Part shown: piece by piece, positions 44,340 to 53,295 of the stretch
How positions within the stretch are numbered: position 1 is the stretch's first letter
Layout: every line of letters begins with the position of its first letter
Assembly (NCBI GenBank): GCA_023078555.1
Contig: CM041204.1
Span: 3,688,430-3,752,429 of the forward strand
Length of the DNA: 64,000 nt
Reading direction: 5' to 3'
Source: Ulva prolifera
Lineage: Eukaryota; Chlorophyta; Ulvophyceae; Ulvales; Ulvaceae
Translations under genes and position numbers: made by a program
Notes under the pieces: model-generated
What the model was told of the DNA's origin: nothing
The model's input: the letters and a program-made list of their open reading frames with translations, nothing else
Database searches by the model: none

Positions 44340-45970
44340 TGAAGGGGGCAGAGGGCATAACAACACAGAAACACCAAGTGCCACTGTGATTCAGCAACGA
44401 TGGGCAGCATCACTGTCATCCCCGCAGCTCTGCGTGGGGGGGCGGAGGGTATAACAGCACAGAAACACCAAGTGCCACTGTGCTGCGGCAGCGATGGGCA
44501 ACACCACTGTCAACCCCGCTGCACTGCGTGGGGGGGCAGAGGGGGTAACAGCACAGAAACACCAGGTGCCACTGTGCTGCGGCAACGATAGGCAGCATCA
44601 CTGTCATCCCCGCAGCACTGCGTGGGGGGGCGGTGGGTATAACAGCGCAGAAACACCAAGTGCCACTGTGCTGCGGCAGCGATGGGCAGCACCACTGTCA
44701 ACCCCGCTGCACTGCGTGGGGGGGCAGAGGGGGTAACAGCACAGAAGGACCAGGTGCCGCTGTGCTACGGCAACGATGGGCAGCAACACTGTCAACCCCG
44801 CTACACTGCGTGGGAGGGCAGAAGGGGTAATTATAACAGCACAGAAACACCAGGCGCCACTGTGCTGCGGCAACGATGGGCAGCAACACTGTCAACCCCG
44901 CTACACTGCGTGGGGGGGCAGAGGGTATAACAGCACAGAAACACCAAGTGCCACTGTGCTGCGGCAGCGATGGGCAGCACCACTGTCAACCCCGCTGCAC
45001 TGCGTGGGGGGGCAGAGGGGGTAACAGCACAGAAACACCAGGTGCCACTGTGCTGCGGCAACGATGGGCAGCAACACTGTCAACCCCGCTACACTGCGTG
45101 GGGGGGCAGAGGGGGTAACAGCACAGAAGGACCAGGTGCCGCTGTGCTACGGCAACGATGGGCAGCAACACTGTCAACCCCGCTACACTGCGTGGGAGGG
45201 CAGAAGGGGTAATTATAACAGCACAGAAACACCAGGTGCCGCTGTGCTACGGCAACGATGGGCAGCAACACTGTCAACCCCGCTACACTGCGTGGGGGGG
45301 CAGAGGGTATAACAGCACAGAAACACCAAGTGCCACTGTGCTGCGGCAGCGATGGGCAGCACCATTGTCAACCCCACTGCACTGCGTGGGGGGGCAGAGG
45401 GGGTAACAGCACAGAAACACCAGGTGCCACTGTGCTGCGGCAACGATGGGCAGCACCACTGTCAACCACGCTGCACTGCGTGGGGGGGCAGAGGGGGTAA
45501 CAGCACAGAAGGACCAGGTGCCGCTGTGCTACGGCAACGATGGGCAGCACCACTGTCAACCCCGCTGCACTGCGTGGGAGGGCAGAAGGGGTAATTATAA
45601 CAGCACAGAAACACCAGGCGCCACTGTGCTGCGGCAACGATGGGCAGCATCACTGTCATCCCCGCAGCACTGCGTGGGGGGGCGGAGGGTATAACAGCAC
45701 AGAAACACCAAGTGCCACTGTGCTGCGGCAGCGATGGGCAGCACCATTGTCAACCCCACTGCACTGCGTGGGGGGGCAGAGGGGGTAACAGCACAGAAAC
45801 ACCAGGTGCCACTGTGCTGCGGCAACGATGGGCAGCACCACTGTCAACCACGCTGCACTGCGTGGGGGGGCAGAGGGGGTAACAGCACAGAAGGACCAGG
45901 TGCCGCTGTGCTACGGCAACGATGGGCAGCACCACTGTCAACCCCGCTGCACTGCGTGGGAGGGCAGAGG
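44340..45970 (+). repeat. 94-bp minisatellite, about 17 units, with 382-bp higher-order repeat
   Basis: The unit includes GGGCAGCACCACTGTCAACC, CACTGCGTGGGGGGGC, and AACAGCACAGAAACACCAGG. Every fourth unit is 100 bp because of an AATTAT insertion. This makes a 382-bp higher-order unit with starts at 44494, 44876, 45258 and 45640. All six frames look open for long stretches; this is a repeat artefact. Confidence 0.9.
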
Positions 45971-48040
45971 ACGCACTTTCGCCGACATCCCAATACATTG
46001 CCGAGCCATTGCTGCTGTAGCATGCTGCGTCACAGCCATACTATGCGCCTCTGCCATCTGAGAGGGGGGAGGCCACGCGACACATGATGCCCACCCGCAC
46101 AAACACGCTTGCACACCCACATTGGTACAACGTTCAACGGTACGTACTGCAGCAGCGGTGCATATACTACATTTTTGCCCGACTTGTCTTGCATCGGAAC
46201 CACTAAAACGATTTTATTACTTTACCACGTACATATGTATGGCTCATACTTCCGTTGTGTCTCTGCTTTCGGTGTCGCCAATCATCCGGGGTTCATGCTA
46301 GCGCCAGGAGGCACCATGAGATCTGTGTAATGGTGGCCTGGGGCTGTTTGGGTTGCGTGCATGGCTGGGTCCACTAACGCCACACTCACCGCGATGCTGT
46401 TTTTGCATGCATGCGTGCATGCGATGTGTTGCGGTAACGCTCGCCATTCCAGGCGCGATCTCCATATGTGAGCTGTCAAAACCTAAACATTGCATCAGTG
46501 AGCATAAATGTATTATCAATTCGTTGTGCTGTCTCAATGCGTTGGAGTGCAAGCCATGACATCCGTACTGCGTGTGCGGGCGCACCGACATGATCATTGC
46601 GGCGTACCTGGTTGAACAGAGCGCCTGAAGTCTTCTACAATCTCTGTCTGTGGGTATTATTGTATAATGTGGTGTGAATCGTAGGCGGGTCTTTCACTCC
46701 CGGGCTGGCGTCTAATTGTTAGCAAGCAGCAGCCGCAGGCGTCATCGCCGCTGCTCAACTTCCGACATGCTCAATTGAAGTATGCTGCAAGGTGTGACGT
46801 TTGTATATGTCTGACGGCGCTGTCGTGGACATCACTTCCTTGCGAAGGCGCCGAAGACGCAGCTGATGTGCCGATATCGATGGTCGAGGCGCACACATTG
46901 TTCTGTTCGAGATGGCACCTGCCACCAGTTTAGAACTACTTCGTATATCATATATGCTGTAGCTGTATGCTGTAGCTTTGGATATGTTGTAGCTTCGGAT
47001 GTGCGATGGCGCCCGATCGCATGAACCACGTTCACCTTGCTTGCAGAGCAGCTGCTTGAGGTGATTGCCGTCCGACTCCGTGTCTCAAACAAACTGACAT
47101 TCTTAGAGTACGCGTAAGCAGTAATGTTACTTGGAGCCTATCTACGCTTGCTTCTCTGCTGCTCGATCGAGATCATTGTGGTGCGCCTGGCATTTGCGTG
47201 CACCATCGGTTGTTGACCAGGTGTGTTTTCGCAGGTCACGGGTATCAGCATCTTCCGGTATACCTACGTAGCCTACCTGAGGAACACACACTCACGTGGA
47301 AGTTATTTCGAGCCGGCCATGGGATCGTGACATCAAGCAAAACCGCATGGCATGGAGGTGGTGCGATCCTATACCAAGTGCTTCCATTGTGGAGAGCAAA
47401 CATATGGAGTATGTTCTAGATTGACTATTGGACAGTACCGAACACTCTCGCGAGACTTGCATAAATCTCGGCGAACAAAGTTTACATGCACAACTGCCAT
47501 CGACAGTTACTTCGTGGCAACAAGCAGGCGCCCAAACATCGCATTTGTGTGTGCACACGTGCGTCCAAGTTTGACCTCGTTAGTACCCGCAGGGCGTCTA
47601 TAAGCATGCATGGGATCAAAACTGTAAGACAAGGCAGCCAAAGGATTAAGAGGACCGGAATATGTCGACAGCAGTGAGGGCTTAGAGAATTATCCGGCGC
47701 GTTCCTTGTTTGAGTGCGTTGTGTTGGGGTTGCAATCCTTCGAGTGTATACATGTATCATTTAGCTGCGTACGTGGTGCCTCCACGTGGTGTCCTGTCTC
47801 GCCTTGATAGCTGATGCACATTGCATATCCCAAGAGGCACGCGGAATACATCTGCACCATCGTAAGTTCGTTTAGTGTTCTTCTGCATGCCTGCTAGAGC
47901 GGGCAGTCCCGCACCGTTCGTTTTCAAGAGTCCGCGAGAGCGGATGGTGGAGCACCGTCCATTCGTAGTTACAAAAGAGTGAACGAGAGAAAAACAACAC
48001 TGAAATTCTTAGTCGCCACGCCGCGCATGGTTCGTCACAT
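45971..48040. other. Unassigned interior of the nested element
   Basis: No conserved domain and no counterpart in the outer element were recognised. A degenerate palindrome unit (GCGGATGGTGG...CCGTCCATTCG) at about 47939-47967 precedes the right array. Confidence 0.5.
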
Positions 48041-48051
48041 GCATGACTACT

Positions 48052-49178
48052 GGAATGGTTGGTGCCCCACCAACCATTCCGGGGAGCCTGGATCATGACA
48101 TGCATGACTGCCCGAATGGTTGGTGGCCCACCAACCATTCTTGTGCGTCGCGCCGTGCATGGATGCTTACATACATGACTGTCCGAATGGTTGGTGGCCC
48201 ACCAACCATTCCGGGGTGCCTGGATCATGACGTATGTCATGCATATGCATGACTGCCCGAATGGTTGGTGGCCCACCAACCATTCTTGTGCGCCGCGCCG
48301 TGCATGGATGCTTACATGCATGACTTCCCGAATGGTTGGTGGCCCACCAACCATTCTGGGGAGCCTGCATCGTGACATGCATGACTGTCCGAATGGTTGG
48401 TGGCCCACCAACCATTCCGGGGTGCCTGGATCATGACGTATGTCATGCATATGCATGACTGCCCGAATGGTTGGTGGCCCACCAACCATTCTTGTGCGCC
48501 GCGCCGTGCATGGATGCTTACATGCATGACTTCCCGAATGGTTGGTGGCCCACCAACCATTCTGGGGAGCCTGCATCGTGACATGCATGACTGCCCGAAT
48601 GGTTGGTGGCCCACCAACCATTCCGGGGAGCCGGATCATGACATATGTCATGCATATGCATGACTGCCCGAATGGTTGGTGGCCCACCAACCATTCTTGT
48701 GCGCCGCGCCGTGCATGGATGCTTACATGCATGACTTCCCGAATGGTTGGTGGCCCACCAACCATTCTGGGGAGCCTGCATCGTGACATGCATGACTGCC
48801 CGAATGGTTGGTAGCCCACCAACCATTCCGGGGAGCCGGATCATGACATATGTCATGCATATGCATGACTGCCCGAATGGTTGGTGGCCCACCAACCATT
48901 CTTGTGCGCCGCGCCGTGCATGGATGCTTACATGCATGACTTCCCGAATGGTTGGTGGCCCACCAACCATTCTGGGGAGCCTGCATCGTGACATGCATGA
49001 CTGCCCGAATGGTTGGTGGCCCACCAACCATTCCGGGGAGCCTGGATCATGATATATGTCATGCATATGCATGACCGCCCGAATGGTTGGTGGCCCACCA
49101 ACCATTCTTGTGCGCCGCGCCGTGCATGGATGTTTACATGCATGACTTCCCGAATGGTTGGTGGCCCACCAACCATTC
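48052..49178 (+). repeat. Palindrome array with about 206-bp higher-order repeat
   Basis: A 27-bp near-perfect palindrome (arms GAATGGTTGGTGG / CCACCAACCATTC) recurs about 16 times. Three different spacers alternate in a fixed order: one with TTGTGCGCCGCGCCGTGCAT, one with GGGAGCCTGCATCGTGACAT, and one with a smaller palindrome around CATATGCATGAC. This gives a three-palindrome super-unit. It occupies the position that in the outer element is intron 2 of the 53296 gene. Confidence 0.9.
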
Positions 49179-49201
49179 TCGGGCGCCGCGCCCCACATTC
49201 C

Positions 49202-49547
49202 CTGACAGACCCATCTGATGTAGACGTTGTGCTACTGCAAAACAAACACATTGGGCAACAACATACCAGTGCGCGTGAATGAGCGCAAGCCACTGACACA
49301 TAACCTATCCATGCAGTTGTCCAGACTCGGAGCGAGGACTGCTTACGGCGAGGGCACGATGAAGCCGGCCGCGCAGTGGGCACAAGAAGACGGACTGTAC
49401 GTGGCTGACTACGAGTACTTCAAGAAATTCATCCTTGGCGCACTAAAAAAGGAGGGGATAGCGGAATCTCCGTTGCATCCCACCCATAAGAGGAGCCAGA
49501 AGGTTGGCCTCGCGTTGAAGATTACCCGGAAGAAGTATGTCGATTAG
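49202..49547 (+). pseudogene. Damaged copy of exon 3 of the divergent accessory gene
   Basis: The frame is about 65% identical to 54972-55280 (shared LSRxGxRTAYGxGTMKxAAQWA and ESPLxPTHxRSQ). The splice acceptor TTAG used in the outer copy is TTGG here. The upstream exons are missing and the frame stops soon after RSQK. It is a relic left by internal deletion. Confidence 0.7.
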
Positions 49548-50080
49548 TTGTATACCAACGTGGGCTCGGAAAGAAACTGTACACATGCGGTGATCGTGAT
49601 TAAATGTATGAGTGGAGTATATGACATGTTAGAGGTGGCACTACATGTGATCGTAGTATCATCGTTCCTTATGGACATGATGAGGGCACCCAAGGTGACG
49701 AGATATCAATGTAAGCAATGTCTATGATATGCCTATGCAAGCCATGACCACCCCTGCCTACGAGCTCGTGTGAACACATCAATAAATCTGTCTTGTTCCG
49801 GAATCACGGTGTACAGTTGATGACATGCTGCTTGTATATGCACTCGAAACTGCCTTTCCCGTAGGACCGTATGTCCTGTGCACTAATCGCGATTCTCTGT
49901 CGAAAACGTGGTACACATGTTACAATAGAGTGAATGGGAGAGAACAAACATTGAGACCGAGTTGCATCCGAATCAACGGCAACCTACACGTGGCACGCAT
50001 GTAAAGAAGGCCTTGATGACCTCACCACTTACGTAATCTGTCTCCAGCACATCCGGGCAGAGATTAACCTCTCACGAACC
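49548..50080. other. Right interior of nested element, homologous to 56170-56760
   Basis: This is non-coding. It aligns with the outer element's right part (ACCAACGTGGGCTC, ATGACATGTTAGA, GTGAACACATCAA landmarks) but lacks the long fold-back found there at 56489-56618. Confidence 0.6.
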
Positions 50081-50089
50081 ATCCTGTTC

Positions 50090-50436
50090 TTCCAGGCTTC
50101 CGGGAGGCTTCCGCAAGGCTCTGCCGGAACGTTATCGGATCCGTAACCATTCCGAAATTTTAAGCATTCTTCCTCAAACAGTCCTCTGGAAGCATTGCGG
50201 ATCCTTCGCACGTTCCGGCATCACTCCGGAAACGTTCCGGCGGAACCCCCACGTGGAGTGCCCGTTGAAACACCCCGTCCGGAACGCTCGCGGAACTTCC
50301 GTCCACAATCCGGGCTGCCTTCCGGGCGCTCCGCCAACGGTCCTTTCGCCGTTCCCGGGGTTCCGCCAGGCCTCCGCCACTCTTCCTCAAACCATCCTCG
50401 CACCTTCCTCACCACCACGTCACCATTCTCCTAGTG
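50090..50436 (+). repeat. Right subterminal repeats and terminus of the nested element
   Basis: TTCCG/CGGAA motifs occur every 10-15 bp, ending in the 18-bp terminus at 50419-50436. Close to 56817-57153. Confidence 0.75.
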
Positions 50437-52964
50437 CTTTAACCCCCACGCGGATGTGCTCCTTCTTCGCAAGTTTCTGCCGTTCCAGCAGGGTGTCTTC
50501 GGCAGGGTAGCGGTCCAATGTGGGGCTGGTGGTCTGCATGCAAGCCTCCTGGTGGGCGTATTGGCAGAACATCGACCATGCATGCAGGCACATGGGCCGC
50601 ATGACAGAGGAAAGATTCAAATACAAGGGTAGCCGCACCTGATCAGTCAACTGGTCTGCTGTGTGGCCGCGAGCGCACATCTCTGAAGCAGAGTACTTCA
50701 GCCGGCAGTCCTTTGCCAGGGTCGCCGGGTCGATGGTGGTAACCTCGGACCACTTCGTGCGAGGGGGGGGGGGGGGGGCCCGGGGTCTGGTTCCAGACAG
50801 CCGGGCACCATCCTTGGCACCGCCCCCGCGGCAATGTCCGTCTCTTGCGCCGCTGTGAGGGGCTCTCCTTGATCAGGCCCCGCAGCGTGAACCGGCTGAG
50901 GCTGGATGACCGGGCCGTGGAACCCAAGCCAGCTGCACGGCGGATGTCTGATAAGGACAGTAGGGAGCCCCCAAGCCATGTCGGAGGGGGTGGCCGAGGC
51001 GGGCTTGGCAGGGATGCCAGGGGTAAGCAGGGGTGGTCAGAGGCAGCATGGCGACGGCACGGCAACTGGAGCCAACATACCGTACTGTGTTGGCTGCGAA
51101 CACCCAGACGCCGTTCTGGGCGCAACGGTAGCACGCCCTCTTGCCGTGCCCGATGCTGTTGGTCAACTTCTGCATCCATGGAATGTCGCCCTCCACACAG
51201 CAGAGCACAGGCCAGATGCGCAGAACTGTTCCGTCAGGCATCTCGACTTTGAAAGCCTCGATCCCGTCCTCCCCCTTCCTGGCTGCATCGTAGGGGGCTT
51301 ATAGTGAACACAGCCACATCAAGCACTGGCCGGACATGAGTGTGCACTGGGTACACACTCGGCAGACTGACACGTACCTGGGTCATGCTTCTTGAAGAAC
51401 TCGAGGACCTGTGCAAGGATGCTGTCCATGTTCGTGGGTTTAGTTGGGCCCTCGACTACCCCCAGGGGGATCCAGGCATCATTGCAATGAGACAGATGAG
51501 GGGGGAGGTCCAGCAGGCGGATGCCCCAGATTGTGGTCCTGTGTTGCTTGTTCGCGTACAGTTGGGCGCCGTCACCCCCTGCAAGCGGGCTCATTGTCAT
51601 GGAGAGGCTACTGCAGGCCCCACTGGACCCAGACGATATCGATGGCGTGGCAACTGAGTGATGGGGACGCAGGATAGGTCGAAATCAAGCCGAGCGCACC
51701 CAAGCTGAAAAGCAGTGCAATTTCGTCCGGGTCAGCCTTGTCGAAAATCCCGCCGCATGCGGCGTTCAGGGCACGTCCGGCAGGGGACTGCCAGAAACCG
51801 GCGGGATCCAGTAGGGCGTGCACTCGATGAGCACGAACCGCGGCTAGGACGCCGGGTTGCAGAATCAGGTCTTTCAGCGATTCGGCCTCCCCAAAGTAGA
51901 AGACACTCCGGCAAGGTGCACCCTTGCCTGCCAGGTCCACCTCGAAACGCTTCTGGGTGCACCCTGGGGTGTTGCAGACGTCGTCCAGGTGGTGGGTATG
52001 ATCACACGGCTTTATACCTGGGAAGAGAGTCCAGCACTGTGGGCACACGTGCCGGGTCACCGAAGAGACATCTGGTACTGCCAGGACAGCCTTGGCCAGG
52101 TGGAAGGAGGGGGGGAACATATTCCCATCTGGTAAGAGTAGATAATGCACAAAACGACACCACATGTCAACCACAACATCACTCATCCGGAACATGCTTT
52201 TCAGGCTGGCGATCCACATTGATACAGTCAACACTGTGAGACGGCAGGTGTCGGAGACATGATCCATCCGTCTCTGACGCCACCATGCGGCAGTCCCCTT
52301 CACGGCTGCAGCCTCGGCTGGGACCTGTGGACCCTCGCGGTCGTCGAGGGAGTCGCTCTCACCAGCCATTTACACCGACAGGGAGCAGGGGGTGGGTGCC
52401 CAGCACAAGAGCAAATCGGATAATCAGGCTGCGTCGGGAGACACCGAAAGGACAAACCTCAGTAGAGTCTGTGTCCCAGTCATCTCCTGACAGGCTGGAG
52501 AAGACACTGCTGGCGTCGTCGTATAGGCTGTCCGCATCGTCGTCTCCGTAGTCTTCTTCGGATACGTCGGAGCCCTCAGTGACCTGGCCACAGGACACCA
52601 ATCACGATCACCAGATAGTCAGCACTCGGAGAGCAGACGAGGTGATTAGGGACAGGCACACCTCGAAGAGGACCTCGTCGACTCGACCGAGGTCGACAAC
52701 GCCGGGAGGCTGGTTGCCCGCCACTGGCTGGTTGCCTGTGTCATCTCCAGTGCCCTCGTCACGAGTCTGAGCGCGCCCCGCGGGGCAGGCGCGGGGGTGG
52801 TTCTGGGCAGTTAGAAGCCTGTGAAACGGTTTACTACATTTTGTGCACTTGTATAGTAACTTTAGGTCCCCATCACGAACTGGAGGATCAAGGCGTAGGA
52901 TGCCAACGGTTGCAAGGTCGTCGTCGACAGCACGCTTGGCGGTGCGAGGCCTACGCGGAGTCAT
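50437..52964 (-). CDS. TNP2-type CACTA transposase, N-terminal and catalytic part
   Basis: The start ATG is at 52964. Exon 1 (52964-52662) has a C2HC-type zinc-finger-like segment (YKCTKCSKPFHRLLTA, then H and C). Exon 2 (from 52583) is acidic. Exon 3 (from about 52357) has RMDHVSDTCR and LLPDGNMFPPSFH. Exon 4 (51578-51378) carries GGDGAQLYANKQ and GVVEGPTKPTNMDSIL. The next (from about 51290) has RIWPVLCCVEGDIPWMQKLT and GKRACYRC. DG..l and GDiP..-GK.aC.rC are the Asp-containing catalytic blocks of TNP2-like DDE transposases. Splices use GTGTGC and GTACGT donors with GGCCAG and TTGCAG acceptors. The last part (50680-50437) ends HIRVGVK at the nested insertion and continues in frame at 43161. 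Confidence 0.85.
50763..50778. repeat. 16-nt G homopolymer
   Basis: A G run lies within the transposase region, probably in an intron or a damaged segment. Confidence 0.85.
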
Positions 52965-53295
52965 TATCTGCACATTAAACGTCGATGAATTCTGCGTGGA
53001 TGAATGGCAAGACGTCGCGGCAAGCGAGCGGCGTGGTATGAACGAGGCTCAGGCGTAGTGCAAGCGTACTCGGGGACGAGTGGAGTGGCGCGGGATCATC
53101 ATGCGGTGGGGATGTAACGAGGGAGTGTCCCTGTGGCCAATGGCCGGGCACCAACACGGGCCTGTGTTTTCAAAATCTTGGATACCAGCATTGACGGATA
53201 GGCCTTGCCAAGTACCAAAGAAGTCGGAGTGACTGTAAACGCATCGGCTGCTGAGTGTCTGTCAAGTTCCGGTCGTCGTTTGTGTGTACGTCGCG
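52965..53295. promoter_or_regulatory. Divergent promoter region
   Basis: The 331 bp between the transposase start (minus, 52964) and the accessory gene start (plus, 53296) is the only place for both promoters. No TATA box stands out. The inference rests on gene orientation only. Confidence 0.4.

Larger units (their letters stand above)
43159..50439. mobile_element. Nested non-autonomous CACTA element (7,275 bp) with CTT duplication
   Basis: The element proper is 43162-50436, with the same 18-bp termini as the outer element and flanking CTT at 43159-43161 and 50437-50439. Its left 72 bp differ from the outer element's by about one base. It lacks transposase and protease sequence and instead holds subterminal repeats, palindrome repeats, a degenerate accessory-gene start, a 94-bp minisatellite and a damaged exon. 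It splits the outer element's transposase gene. It could only have moved with transposase supplied in trans. Confidence 0.92.

Noticed and set aside
44400-46087. Dozens of 60-117-codon open frames in the 94-bp minisatellite
   Set aside because: They are the same artefact: every unit generates overlapping frames on both strands, none with a domain.
48052-49178. CRISPR-like array (regular palindromic repeat with spacers)
   Set aside because: The spacers themselves recur in fixed order and are not unique, the DNA is eukaryotic, and no Cas gene is present. It is a satellite-like array within a transposon.
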